A stretch of 64,000 nucleotides of DNA from Paraburkholderia eburnea (GCF_002917095.1 NZ_PQGA01000029.1:1-64000); one strand, 5' to 3'; positions 50,930 through 59,285 are shown, numbered from the stretch's first letter. A program made the numbers and translations. Notes: generated from the letters alone by a model not told the origin.

Positions 50930-53544
50930 CGATCTCGCATCCAGTAGGGCGACAGATAGAGCACACTGAAGATGAACAGCCATACGACATCGACGAAATG
51001 CCAGTAAAGGCCGCCGATATTGAGCGCCGCGTCGCGCCGACCGTCGAAATAACCGCGCGCGATCCAGACGGCCAGCCAGCAAAGCATGATGAGGCCGGCT
51101 ATCACGTGCGCCATATGAAAGCCCGTGATGGTGAAATAGAGCGAGCCATAGAGATTCGACGACAGCCCGTAGGGCCGCTCGTGCCACTCCTTGAACTGGA
51201 TGCCAACGAACGCTGCGCCGAGCGCGATGGCAGCCGCCATCGCCCAGAACGCCGGGACGGTACGCGCGCGCCGGACCAGCGCCCCCGCGAGCCAGACGAA
51301 CACGCTGCTCGACAGTAGCAGCAACGTATTCAGACTGCTTGCGCCGAGTTTGGGCAAGCCATCGGGTGGCCACAGCCGCGGGCTCTGCGACGCGAGGTAG
51401 AGATACGAGAAAATCAGATAGCCGAACAGCGCGGCCTCAGTCACGACCAAGGTGAGGACACCCCACCAGCCGCCCGCGTGCTCGCCGGCGCTGCCCACGG
51501 GAAGCGCCAGACTGTCATCGGCGGTTCTTGTATCGTTGGACGGCGCAGGCTGTGGCGCGAACGGCTCGCGCTGACCCAGCTCACGACGAGGCCAGAGCCA
51601 GGCGACCAGCGCCGCCGCACAGACCAGCGCAGCGAACGCCGTCGACGTCGCGGAATGCAGGAGCAGCGCGACGAACACCGCCGTCGCGGCCACGCCCAGA
51701 ACGAACGGCGCCCAGGAGTCGTCGGGCATCTTCAGGATCACGTCCGGTTCGCCAGTCATCGGCGACACGCCCAGCGCCTCGCGTCCGCGATGCAGCAGAT
51801 AGCCGGGGCGCGGCCCGCTCGCGTCGGCGGACCAAAGCGGGTCGCGCGAGTTTACGCTCGGAAGCACGGCGAAATTGTAGGGCGGCGGCGGAGAACTCGT
51901 CGACCATTCGAGCCCGCTCGCGTCCCATGGATTGGCGCCGGCGTGCGCGCCTCGCCGCAGGCTTACAAGCGCGTTGCCGATAAACATGGCGATGCCGATG
52001 GCGAACACGAAGGCGCCGATGCTCGTGAGCAGATTCGACGTATTCCAGCCCATATCGGCGGGATAGGTGTAAACGCGGCGCGGCATACCGAGCAGCCCGG
52101 AAATATGCATCGGAAAAAAGCCGAGATTGAAGCCGACGAACAGCACCCAGAACGTCCACTTGCCGAAGCGCTCGTTCATCAGCCGTCCCGTGAACTTGGG
52201 AAACCAGTAGACGAGTCCGCCCAGTACCGGAAAAACGTTAATGCCGAGCAGTACGTAGTGCAGATGGGCGACCACGAAGTAGGTGTCGGTGAGCTGCCAG
52301 TCGAGCGGCACAGCGGCCGTCATGACGCCGGAAACACCGCCCACGGTGAACATCAGCACGAAGCCCGCGAAGTAGTAAAACGGCGTCTTGAACACGGGCC
52401 TGCCGGTCCAGATGGTGGCGATCCACGCGAACACGGCGATAGCGCTCGGCACCGAAATCAGCATGCTCGCCGCGCCGAAGAACGCCAGTGCAAGCGGCGG
52501 CAGGCCCGTCGCGAACATGTGGTGCAGCCAAACCTCGAAGCCGATCAACATGGTCGCGACCGTCGATAAGGCGACGGCAGCATAGGCGGCGATCGGGCGG
52601 CGGCAGAACGTCGGCAACGCTTCCGAGACAATACCCATCGCCGGCAGCACCACGACGTAGACCCACGGGTGCGCGAAGATCCAGAACAGGTGCTGCCAGA
52701 GCAGCGGGCGGCCATCGGCTGCGACATCGAAGAAATGCGCGCCCGCATTGCGGTCGAGCCAGAGCATGAAGAACGCGAGGCTCACCGAAGGCACGGCAAG
52801 CAGATTCGCACACGAAGCCGTGAGCGTGCCCCAGATGAGAATGGGCAAGCGCGCGACTGACATACCGGCGGCGCGCATGCGCAGAAAAGTGACAACGAAG
52901 TTGGCGGCGCCCACGGTCGTCGAGATGCCGAGCAGCACCATGCCCAGTGCGTACACGTCGATGTTCGGCCCTGGATCGTAGTTTGCCGAAGCGAGCGGGA
53001 CGTAGTTGAACCAGCCTGCATCCGCGCCCTGGCCGCGCGGAAAGCTCGCATAGAGCAGCAGTCCCGCACCAAGAAAGACCCAATAGGACAGCGCATTCAG
53101 ACGTGGGAACGCCATGTCGCGCGAGCCGAGCACGAGTGGCCAAAGATAGTTGGAGAAGCCGCTCAGCACGGGAAGCGCGTAGAGGAAGATCATCGTGACG
53201 CCGTGCATCGTGAACAGCTGGTCATACTGCTGCGGCGTGAGCAGCGTCTCGTTGGGCAGGGCGAGCTGCGCGCGCATCACGAGCGCTTCGCTGCCGCCTA
53301 GCAGCAGGAATATGAACGCCGTCACCAGGTAGCGGATACCGATGCTTTTGTGGTCCACGGTACAAAACCAGCCGCGCCAGCCGGGTCGAGTTTCCCAGAT
53401 GGCTTCGAGTCGGCGTACGCTTTCCGCGTCGAGGGGCTCAGTGCCCGTCTCCGGCACGCGCGAAAGGCACGCGGTTCGCTTATGTGGCACGACTGGCATG
53501 TCTGCCTCGGGTCCTGCAGCGGGGGAAGCCGGGGAGCGGTTCAT
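50926..53544 (-). CDS. Cytochrome c oxidase subunit I+III fusion
   Basis: 872 residues. Residues about 60-580 are a heme-copper oxidase subunit I and the C-terminal ~200 residues a subunit III. Heme and copper ligands are present: His114 (MHGVTMIF), His292 and Tyr296 (HPWVY), His341-His342 (LHHMFATG), and His427/His429 (VAHLHYV). The usual D-channel Glu after HP is Trp294, and the K-channel Lys is Ala370 (VPSAIAVFAW); the entrance Asp in SRDMAFPR is kept. It reduces O2 with electrons from cytochrome c through subunit II, encoded just upstream. Start ATG 53544. Confidence 0.9.
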   Translation of the reverse strand: MNRSPASPAAGPEADMPVVPHKRTACLSRVPETGTEPLDAESVRRLEAIWETRPGWRGWFCTVDHKSIGIRYLVTAFIFLLLGGSEALVMRAQLALPNETLLTPQQYDQLFTMHGVTMIFLYALPVLSGFSNYLWPLVLGSRDMAFPRLNALSYWVFLGAGLLLYASFPRGQGADAGWFNYVPLASANYDPGPNIDVYALGMVLLGISTTVGAANFVVTFLRMRAAGMSVARLPILIWGTLTASCANLLAVPSVSLAFFMLWLDRNAGAHFFDVAADGRPLLWQHLFWIFAHPWVYVVVLPAMGIVSEALPTFCRRPIAAYAAVALSTVATMLIGFEVWLHHMFATGLPPLALAFFGAASMLISVPSAIAVFAWIATIWTGRPVFKTPFYYFAGFVLMFTVGGVSGVMTAAVPLDWQLTDTYFVVAHLHYVLLGINVFPVLGGLVYWFPKFTGRLMNERFGKWTFWVLFVGFNLGFFPMHISGLLGMPRRVYTYPADMGWNTSNLLTSIGAFVFAIGIAMFIGNALVSLRRGAHAGANPWDASGLEWSTSSPPPPYNFAVLPSVNSRDPLWSADASGPRPGYLLHRGREALGVSPMTGEPDVILKMPDDSWAPFVLGVAATAVFVALLLHSATSTAFAALVCAAALVAWLWPRRELGQREPFAPQPAPSNDTRTADDSLALPVGSAGEHAGGWWGVLTLVVTEAALFGYLIFSYLYLASQSPRLWPPDGLPKLGASSLNTLLLLSSSVFVWLAGALVRRARTVPAFWAMAAAIALGAAFVGIQFKEWHERPYGLSSNLYGSLYFTITGFHMAHVIAGLIMLCWLAVWIARGYFDGRRDAALNIGGLYWHFVDVVWLFIFSVLYLSPYWMRDR

Positions 53545-53556
53545 GGTGGGGTCGCG

Positions 53557-54636
53557 TCATTGAAGCGTGTCGAGCCACGCCCCGAGATCAATGGCCTCAT
53601 CGTGTGTGAGGGCGAAATCAGGCATGAGTGAGGCAGGCTTGATGCGCTGCGCGTGCTCGATCCATTCGATGCGATTTGCGGACGTATTGACGAGCGTTCC
53701 CGCGGCGATCAGGCGACGCGACGCCAGGTGCGTGAGGTCAGGCGCCTGCGCACCGTTGGCGCTTGTGCCGCGCACGGCATGACACGCCGCGCATCGCGAC
53801 TCGAAGATTTGCTCGCCGCGCAAGGCAGCCGGGTTTCCAGGCGCCGCGGCGGGACTCCCTTCGCTGACCAGCCAGCGTTCGTACGCCTCAGGTGTTTCGG
53901 CGACGACCTCCATAGCCATGTGGGCATGTTGTGGGCCGCAAAACTGGGTGCACTGGCCGCGCCATACACCGGCATGGTCGGCCTGAAGCCATTGGCGGTT
54001 CGCCTGACCCGGGATTGCCTGGGTCTTGCCCGCAAGCGCGGGCACCCAGAAGGCATGCACGACGTCTGCACTAGAGAGATTCACCTCTACCGGTTCACCG
54101 GCAGGAATGTGGATTTCGTTGGCCGTCACGAAACGATTTCCGTCGGGCATTGTGTAGGTGACTTTCCACCACCAGTCATAGGCCGTGACGGTGACGGAGA
54201 CGGACGGTGAGCGCGGAGGCTCGGCGATTGCGGCAAGCACGCGTAGCATGCCGATCAGCGCGACGAACAATAGCCCTGTTGAGACCGCGGTACCGGCAAT
54301 GACAATGCGATTCGCGGCGTGCTCACGGGAGGCACTGTGTTCGGGGCTACCGTCGGTGACGACCGTTTCGGGTATCGACTGCGATTCCAACGATCCGCGG
54401 CGCTTCGCAATGGCCACTACCAGCAATAAAGCAACTGCGATAGACACGGCAGAACATAGTGCGATGAGCGCCCACGCCAGTATATTGACGGTCGAAGCCG
54501 CAGGGCCTGCGCTATGGAGTAGATAGGAGAGAGGGGTGGCCGCAGAGCACGTCTGGTAGAGCGCGCACGATGTTGCGACGCCCGCGCCGAAAACCCGCAA
54601 GCGCTTCTGGCAGAGCGGAGGGACGATCCAGCACAT
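53557..54636 (-). CDS. Cytochrome c oxidase subunit II with fused cytochrome c (caa3 type)
   Basis: 359 residues: signal/membrane segments up to about 155, then a cupredoxin domain whose Cu(A) ligands are visible (His in VVHAFWVPALAGK, C-x3-C in GQCTQFCGPQHAHM with His and Met). A C-terminal cytochrome c domain has CAACH (about residue 284). A fused heme c defines caa3-type oxidases. Start ATG 54636, preceded by GGAG. First gene of the oxidase operon; 12 bp separate it from subunit I+III. Confidence 0.92.
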   Translation of the reverse strand: MCWIVPPLCQKRLRVFGAGVATSCALYQTCSAATPLSYLLHSAGPAASTVNILAWALIALCSAVSIAVALLLVVAIAKRRGSLESQSIPETVVTDGSPEHSASREHAANRIVIAGTAVSTGLLFVALIGMLRVLAAIAEPPRSPSVSVTVTAYDWWWKVTYTMPDGNRFVTANEIHIPAGEPVEVNLSSADVVHAFWVPALAGKTQAIPGQANRQWLQADHAGVWRGQCTQFCGPQHAHMAMEVVAETPEAYERWLVSEGSPAAAPGNPAALRGEQIFESRCAACHAVRGTSANGAQAPDLTHLASRRLIAAGTLVNTSANRIEWIEHAQRIKPASLMPDFALTHDEAIDLGAWLDTLQ

Positions 54637-54939
54637 CGGCGTTCTCCGTAGGAAATTGCGCGCGCTCCGACAAAGCCCCCGGCTTGGAGCGCGGCGGAGT
54701 CCGCGCGACCACTCTCACGCCGTCACCCGCTGCGCTGATGGGCTGCGGGAAAGGGAAAATTAGCAGTAGCAGATTTCGGACCTGAGGACACCAGTTGACG
54801 GTCGTGACTGCCCAGGCCAATGCGTGATGGGCGCCCCGCGTAGCCCATCCACGAAAATGAGGCCAAATGGCGTTTTGCTATCACTGGACCACTGATTGCG
54901 CCCGCAAAGGACACGTGGCGGCGTCTGGCGTGTCCCTGA
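54637..54939. other. Intergenic region upstream of the oxidase operon
   Basis: 303 bp with no convincing gene; it should hold the oxidase operon promoter. Minus-strand open frames here (54512-54820, 54723-54968) have no recognisable product. Confidence 0.4.
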
Positions 54940-55137
54940 TCAGCGCTCCAACCCTTCGTCGTCCGCATCCTCGTCCGGGTCGGTCGGATCCGCGCCCCCG
55001 ATTTCGATGAGTTGGATCATTCGTTCTGCCTCAAGGACAACCTCTTCGCCTGCATCGATTAACGTCTCGTTACCCACCTTCCGATCTGCAATTACACGGA
55101 TCGACTCGTCGCCGTCGTTATAAACGCTGACTCTCAT
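54940..55137 (-). CDS. Small acidic hypothetical protein
   Basis: 65 residues beginning MRVSVYNDGDESIRVIADRK with a predicted beta-rich core and ending in a highly acidic tail (DPTDPDEDADDEGLER). Start ATG 55137 has GGAAGGAAG upstream; 23 more upstream codons are open. No family recognised. Orientation suggests an independent transcript between the oxidase and heat-shock regions. Confidence 0.55.
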   Translation of the reverse strand: MRVSVYNDGDESIRVIADRKVGNETLIDAGEEVVLEAERMIQLIEIGGADPTDPDEDADDEGLER

Positions 55138-55257
55138 ATCTTCCTTCCCGCTCGTTAGTGAAATAAGGCGCGCGTCGCAAAATTTAGTCCCAGGGATCTC
55201 CAACATTTGTCGGCAGAGGACACGGCAGTGCGAGGAAGGCGCGACGAAACTTCACTT

Positions 55258-55330
55258 ATCTTGATTAAAAGTCCTACCTAAATGTCTATTTAAATCTGTC
55301 TATTCTTAATTTTAAAACCCGGGTAGAATG
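55258..55330. promoter_or_regulatory. AT-rich island upstream of an unknown gene
   Basis: A block of about 70 bp that is unusually A/T-rich for this window, with TGTCTATT repeated at 55283-55290 and 55297-55304. It directly precedes the TAAGGAGG-led gene at 55384 and probably contains its promoter; a silencer-protein binding site is possible. Confidence 0.4.
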
Positions 55331-55383
55331 GTTTTTGCGCTCCCAGGGACAAAATAAAGCGTGTGGCAGGTAAGGAGGCACTC

Positions 55384-55815
55384 ATGTCCGAAATATCGCT
55401 CATTGGTTTGTTTCGATTCATTCGTGATGCAGAGGAGGCCGTTGAAGAACTTAAAAAAATCCAGCCAGAAAATGTGAGGGCACAAATTTTTGACCTCGGA
55501 GAGGGAGGCAATCCGACGCCCGCACCTTCAGACGTTTTACCGCCACAGGGGTCTGGCACCGCTGAATATGCGGGGCACGGCGAGTGTCAAAGCGTCTTCG
55601 GTCATCACGATTTCCACCGATTAGACGAAATCCATCAACACTATCAGCGTCCGAATAGCCGACGGATTCTCGCGATAATCCAAAGCCTGGGCGGGACAAA
55701 CGTACTGCTGGCGCAACAACTCCTTTTCGATTATGGCGCGGTTGCGGTCAGGGGGGCGACATCACATTGGCATTTGTCACCACGCCGATTTTCTCCGCCT
55801 GAAAGAATAGAATAG
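55384..55815 (+). CDS. Hypothetical protein
   Basis: 143 residues starting MSEISLIGLFRFIRDAEEAV, with an amphipathic helix, then a Pro-rich linker and a His-rich middle (FGHHDFHRLDEIHQHYQRPN). TAAGGAGG 6 nt upstream of ATG 55384 is a strong ribosome site. Base composition in the first part is poorer in G+C than the neighbours. No family recognised. It lies between the oxidase and heat-shock blocks and may be stress-related by context only. Confidence 0.6.
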   Translation: MSEISLIGLFRFIRDAEEAVEELKKIQPENVRAQIFDLGEGGNPTPAPSDVLPPQGSGTAEYAGHGECQSVFGHHDFHRLDEIHQHYQRPNSRRILAIIQSLGGTNVLLAQQLLFDYGAVAVRGATSHWHLSPRRFSPPERIE

Positions 55816-55874
55816 CCGTCGCTAAAGGCTTCCCGGACTAAGCCTCGGGGCAAGCCAGGTCGCACAATACCAGG

Positions 55875-56099
55875 TTAGTTGCCAGACATTTTCGCGAGGT
55901 CATCGGCGAGCGTGATCGGACCATCGCGGAATACACAGTTTAGGCCGCACGTTGCCGGACTCCGCAGGTAGCCGGTGTCGTTGACGCTGTTCATTCCGCG
56001 GGCGGGTAGCGAAGTTCCGTCCCCGAGGGTCATGTTCCGGTCACGCTCGAGGCACACTCCGGCTACCGGCCCGGCCATTCCGTCCGCCGTCCGGATCAC
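55875..56099 (-). CDS. Small hypothetical protein
   Basis: A 74-codon frame with a GTG start that overlaps the stop of the upstream gene (GTGA), suggesting translational coupling. It contains three Cys (GVCLERDRN, ATCGLNCVFRD). No family or signal peptide recognised. It would share the heat-shock-like promoter at 56.5 kb if real. Confidence 0.4.
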   Translation of the reverse strand: MIRTADGMAGPVAGVCLERDRNMTLGDGTSLPARGMNSVNDTGYLRSPATCGLNCVFRDGPITLADDLAKMSGN

Positions 56100-56491
56100 T
56101 GGATCGGCGGCGCCACGCCCAGTTTCTCGGCGAGCATCCGCTCGTACACACCAAAATGCAGATCCACTTCGGACTGATCCACCGTGGTGACGATCAGGTT
56201 GATGTGGTCAGCCGGCAGGCCGAGCACGCCCGCGACAAATGTTTCGAGTTGCGGAGCACAAACCTTGTCCTTGGCGATGGTCGTCCCGATCGTGACTTCA
56301 TAGTTTTTTTCGTGCCGGCAGACCACTTCCACGATGCGAGCGCGGGCGCTCATGTTGTTGTCGACCGCAATCCGGATGACGTCCACCGCCTTGCGCATTG
56401 CTTCCGTTGGAAAACCCTTGGTCGAGCGCAGCCGAACGCGGTGTGGGCCCAAGGTCAGCCAGTCGGTATCGAATTCCACGATGTCCTCCAT
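56096..56491 (-). CDS. Conserved-looking hypothetical, probably heat-shock induced
   Basis: 131 residues (MEDIVEFDTDWLTLGPHRVR, then NNMSARARIVEVVCRHEKNY and VDLHFGVYERMLAEKLGVAP), soluble, mixed alpha/beta, with two cysteines. No family recognised. Its start lies 23 bp from the -10 of a minus-strand sigma-32-like promoter that mirrors the promoter of the Hsp20 genes, so heat-shock control is expected. Divergent from the first Hsp20 gene. Confidence 0.6.
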   Translation of the reverse strand: MEDIVEFDTDWLTLGPHRVRLRSTKGFPTEAMRKAVDVIRIAVDNNMSARARIVEVVCRHEKNYEVTIGTTIAKDKVCAPQLETFVAGVLGLPADHINLIVTTVDQSEVDLHFGVYERMLAEKLGVAPPIQ

Positions 56492-56513
56492 TCGCAGTGT
56501 TGTTCCGCCGCGA

Positions 56514-56541
56514 TGATAGGAACTATCAAAAAATTTTCAAG
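56514..56541 (-). promoter_or_regulatory. Sigma-32-like promoter, leftward
   Basis: Minus strand: CTTGAAA (-35, 56535-56541), 13-bp spacer, TCCTATCA (-10, 56514-56521). This fits the RpoH pattern CTTGAAA/CCCCATNT in most key positions and points at the 131-residue unknown gene. Confidence 0.6.
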
Positions 56542-56562
56542 GGCAAACCGCTATTTTTCCCT

Positions 56563-56590
56563 CTTGAAATTTTCGTGGCAGTTCCTATCT
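56563..56590 (+). promoter_or_regulatory. Sigma-32-like promoter, rightward
   Basis: CTTGAAA (-35, 56563-56569), 13-bp spacer, TCCTATCT (-10, 56583-56590), pointing at the Hsp20 genes 136 bp downstream. It is a near mirror copy of the leftward promoter, with the same spacer length; the two together make a large imperfect palindrome. Confidence 0.65.
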
Positions 56591-56725
56591 TGGATTTCGC
56601 TCAGGCAGACGCGCGTGTCCCGATGTTCCGTGCGCTGCGTGTTTCGACTTGTTATGCCAGATGGCAGGCGAACTGGAGCGCGTAGGTCCGTTCGCCTCCA
56701 TGTATCACGTGAGGAGAACAGCATC

Positions 56726-57166
56726 ATGAGCGATCTCTACTTTGGAACTGACCTCTTCAGCGAGTTCGACCGGCTGCAGCGGCAGATGGCGAACCTCTTC
56801 GGTACTTTTCCCTCCAGTCTTCGGGCGAGCCGCTTCGGCATGTTCCCGCCGGTCAATATTGGTGCCACCGACGATTCGATCGAGATTGTCGCGTTTGCAC
56901 CCGGCATCAATGCGGCGGAACTCGACGTGTCGATCGACAAAGGGCTGCTGACCATCAGCGGTGAGCGCAAGCCGGCCCCACCGGATACTGGCGAGGACAC
57001 ACGCGCTTATGCGCAGGAGCGCTTCACTGGCGCGTTCCGGCGCGTCATCGAACTGCCGGAGAACGCAGACCCCGACAAGGTTCAGGCACGCTACGAGAAT
57101 GGTTGCCTGTCGATCGCTATCGGCAAGCGCGAATCCTCGAAGCCGCGAGCAATCACCGTCCAGTAA
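56726..57166 (+). CDS. Small heat-shock protein (Hsp20, IbpA-like)
   Basis: 146 residues. A short N-terminal arm (MSDLYFGTDLFSEFDRLQRQ) precedes an alpha-crystallin domain (about 40-135) with PPVNIGATDDSIEIVAFAPG, LLTISGERK and the late ENGCLSIAIGK. It holds unfolded proteins for refolding by other chaperones. Start ATG 56726 with GAGGAG upstream. First gene after the rightward sigma-32-like promoter; the second Hsp20 follows by 15 bp. Confidence 0.92.
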   Translation: MSDLYFGTDLFSEFDRLQRQMANLFGTFPSSLRASRFGMFPPVNIGATDDSIEIVAFAPGINAAELDVSIDKGLLTISGERKPAPPDTGEDTRAYAQERFTGAFRRVIELPENADPDKVQARYENGCLSIAIGKRESSKPRAITVQ

Positions 57167-57181
57167 TCCAGGGAGCCGAAA

Positions 57182-57589
57182 ATGAGCGATACCACCGAAC
57201 TGAGCAAGCGCGACCCGTCGGCGATCACGCGCAGCGAAAGCGGGCCTGCCGCGCGGCGGATGACGATTACGCCCGCCGTCGATATCTATGAGGACACCCA
57301 GGGCGTCACGTTGTGGGCCGACCTTCCCGGCGTCACCCGCGACAAGCTCGATGTGCGGGTCCATGACAGCAGTCTCGTCATCGAGGCGGAGGCGGTCGTG
57401 CCGACACCGGCCAATCTGCGGCTGCAGCATGCCGAGGTCCGTGAGCCGCGCTTTACGCGCACGTTCACGCTCTCCCCGGACTTCGATACGTCGAAGATCG
57501 AGGCGAGTCTGCAGGACGGCGTACTGAAGCTCACGGTCCCACGCCGCGACGAGGCGCGCCCGCGGCGGATCGAAGTGCGGACGGGCTGA
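57182..57589 (+). CDS. Small heat-shock protein (Hsp20)
   Basis: 135 residues. The alpha-crystallin domain spans about 30-125 (PAVDIYEDTQGVTLWADLPG, LDVRVHDSSLVIEAEA, then QDGVLKLTVPRRDEARPR). Start ATG 57182 with AGGGAGCC upstream. It is co-transcribed with the preceding Hsp20; such pairs often form mixed oligomers. A 7-bp-stem GGGTGGC hairpin near 57630 may end the transcript. Confidence 0.9.
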   Translation: MSDTTELSKRDPSAITRSESGPAARRMTITPAVDIYEDTQGVTLWADLPGVTRDKLDVRVHDSSLVIEAEAVVPTPANLRLQHAEVREPRFTRTFTLSPDFDTSKIEASLQDGVLKLTVPRRDEARPRRIEVRTG

Positions 57590-57965
57590 AGTCGGCGCGC
57601 GGGCAGTCACGGCAGGAAGCATACCGGGTGGCGGCTGCCTGGCTGCCACCCTCCGACAGCGGAGGCCGGGGCAAGCCAGCCGTTCCCGACAGCCTGGTAT
57701 ATAGCCAGGATTGAACGTGAGGGCCGACCGGCATCTGCACCAGCGTGCACAGCGCGCCGTGGTGGCTGAGCACTGCAGGTGCAGCGCGTCGCTGTCTTGC
57801 GCCGTGAGGCGGCCTGGAAAGGAGCATTCGCGGTTGCGGAGAACAGGATGGCTGAGGCAGCCGCGCCTGACACTCAGTCTGAAAACGTTGACAGCGGAAA
57901 AAAGCGGGGGCGCCGGCGCCATGAGCGCAAGACGGTTCTCCTGCCAGATACCAGAGGAGGAAACG

Positions 57966-58535
57966 ATGAACTCCGATCCGAAAAAGTGGAATCCCTTCAA
58001 GTTCCTTCGCGGGCCGGCGCGCAAGTCCGATGCGGACAGCCCGGAGAGCCCGCCGGCGAACGAAACCGAACCATGGCGCGCCTCGCTGCCCGACATTGCG
58101 CGACTGTTCCCACGCGAACCATGGCGTGCCGTGGAGGCGTTTTTTCACGACCCGTTTGCAGGCCGTGGCGCGCTAGAGCGATGGTTCGGCGACTTCAGTT
58201 CATCGCGCTTCCAGCCCCGCATCGACGTTGTCGATGAGGGACCGGTACTGCGCGTGACCGCAGAACTGCCCGGGATGGAGCGCGAAGACGTGAAGGTGAG
58301 CGTCGAGGACGGCGCGATCGTGCTGCGCGGTGAGAAAAAGCAGGATGTGCGCAGTGAGGAAAACGGCTGCTACCGGCTGGAGCGTGCTCATGGACGCTTC
58401 GTGCGCACGATCCCGATGCCTGAATACGCCGATCCCGGTCGCGCCCTGGCAAAGTTCGACAACGGCGTACTCACGTTGACCGTGCCGAAAACGGAGCCGG
58501 CGCCGTCCACGAGTCGCACGATCGATATCGGTTAG
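57966..58535 (+). CDS. Small heat-shock protein (Hsp20, longer type)
   Basis: 189 residues. About 85 N-terminal residues are hydrophilic and Pro/Trp-rich (NPFKFLRGPARKSDADSPES), followed by an alpha-crystallin domain with FQPRIDVVDEGPVLRVTAEL, KVSVEDGAIVLRGEKKQDV and FDNGVLTLTVPK. Start ATG 57966 with GAGGA upstream; an in-frame extension to 57711 lacks conserved character. It lies 376 bp after the second Hsp20, with no gene recognised between, and so may have its own promoter. Confidence 0.9.
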   Translation: MNSDPKKWNPFKFLRGPARKSDADSPESPPANETEPWRASLPDIARLFPREPWRAVEAFFHDPFAGRGALERWFGDFSSSRFQPRIDVVDEGPVLRVTAELPGMEREDVKVSVEDGAIVLRGEKKQDVRSEENGCYRLERAHGRFVRTIPMPEYADPGRALAKFDNGVLTLTVPKTEPAPSTSRTIDIG

Positions 58536-58579
58536 GGCGAGCATACAGAGCACCATGACGGAGGGCGAAAAAGAAGACT

Positions 58580-58613
58580 GGGCCGTTAGCTCAGTTGGTA
58601 GAGCAGCGGCTTT
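58580..58613 (+). pseudogene. tRNA 5'-half fragment (tRNA-Lys-like)
   Basis: GGGCCGTTAGCTCAGTTGGT followed by AGAGCAGCGG is the acceptor strand, D-arm and anticodon-stem start of a tRNA, closest to tRNA-Lys. After about 58610 the sequence no longer folds as a tRNA and turns into an antisense GroEL fragment; the T-arm and CCA end are absent. Confidence 0.7.
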
Positions 58614-58617
58614 GAGC

Positions 58618-58968
58618 CTCGTGTCGTCCTTGCGCACTTCGACGCGCTTCGCGCGCCCGAGATCCGCGAGCGTTGCCTTCTGCCGTTGCTTGCCGGTTTC
58701 CTCGGAGATGACGGTTGCAGCCGTGAGGATCGCGATGTCCTCAAGCATCGCCTTGCGGCGGTCGCCAAACCCGGGCGCCTTGACGGCCGCGACTTTGAGG
58801 ATGCCTCGCACCGCGTTGACCACGAGCGTGGCCAGTGCTTCACCATCGATATCTCTTTGTCGTGCAGCAGGATCAGGGCGTCGTCCAGAGACGCCGCCTG
58901 CTTGTCCGGATCGCTGATGAAGTAGGGCGCACGTCGCCGCGGTCGAACTGCATCCCTTCAATCATGTC
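58618..58968 (-). pseudogene. GroEL internal fragment
   Basis: On the minus strand: MIEGMQFDRGDVRP (with a frameshift), then DGEALATLVVNAVRGILKVA, KAPGFGDRRKAMLEDIAILT and KRVEVRKDDT, matching roughly residues 190-330 of GroEL with an internal deletion and frame breaks. Neither end of the chaperonin is present. It abuts the tRNA fragment on one side and a broken conserved gene on the other. Confidence 0.85.
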
Positions 58969-59285
58969 GATTTCCGTCTCTCTGCCCGTTGGCTGCTTGC
59001 TCCCATGGGTGCCACGATCGGGACCCTCGACGAGAATCTGCTTCCCACCACCCGTTATCAAAAGCACTGCGGCGAGCAATTGGACATGCCGGGGTTTGAG
59101 GCCACGAACGCTGATACGGTCCCCCGGTTTGACGTAGCGTCCGATCACGTCCCCAGATGAGGCGGCACATGACCCTGAAGGCGTCCGTCCAGAATCAGGC
59201 CGTCGATATCGCCGCGTGGATTGAGCAGGAGTTGTGTTACTCGGCCACGTCGTTCGGACAAACAGGCTGGGTCGATCCAGGGCAT
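58969..59285 (-). pseudogene. Frameshifted small conserved protein (OB/barrel-like)
   Basis: Two frames together give MPWIDPACLSERRGRVTQLL with LNPRGDIDGLILDGRLQGHV, then, after a one-base slip at about 59145-59158, DVIGRYVKPGDRISVRGLKP. The pattern looks like a known small conserved protein with a barrel-like fold (from memory, not searched). The 3' end runs into the GroEL fragment. Probably inactive. Confidence 0.6.

Noticed and set aside
55136..55206. Longer start for the small acidic protein at 54940
   Set aside because: GGAAGGAAG sits just before ATG 55137, while the longer form lacks a ribosome site.
57630..57660. Hairpin GGGTGGC/GCCACCC after the second Hsp20 as a terminator
   Set aside because: No U-tract follows and the loop is 12 nt, so termination is not supported beyond a possibility.
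57711..57965. In-frame N-terminal extension of the third Hsp20
   Set aside because: The sequence is low in conserved features and a clear GAGGA-ATG lies at 57966.
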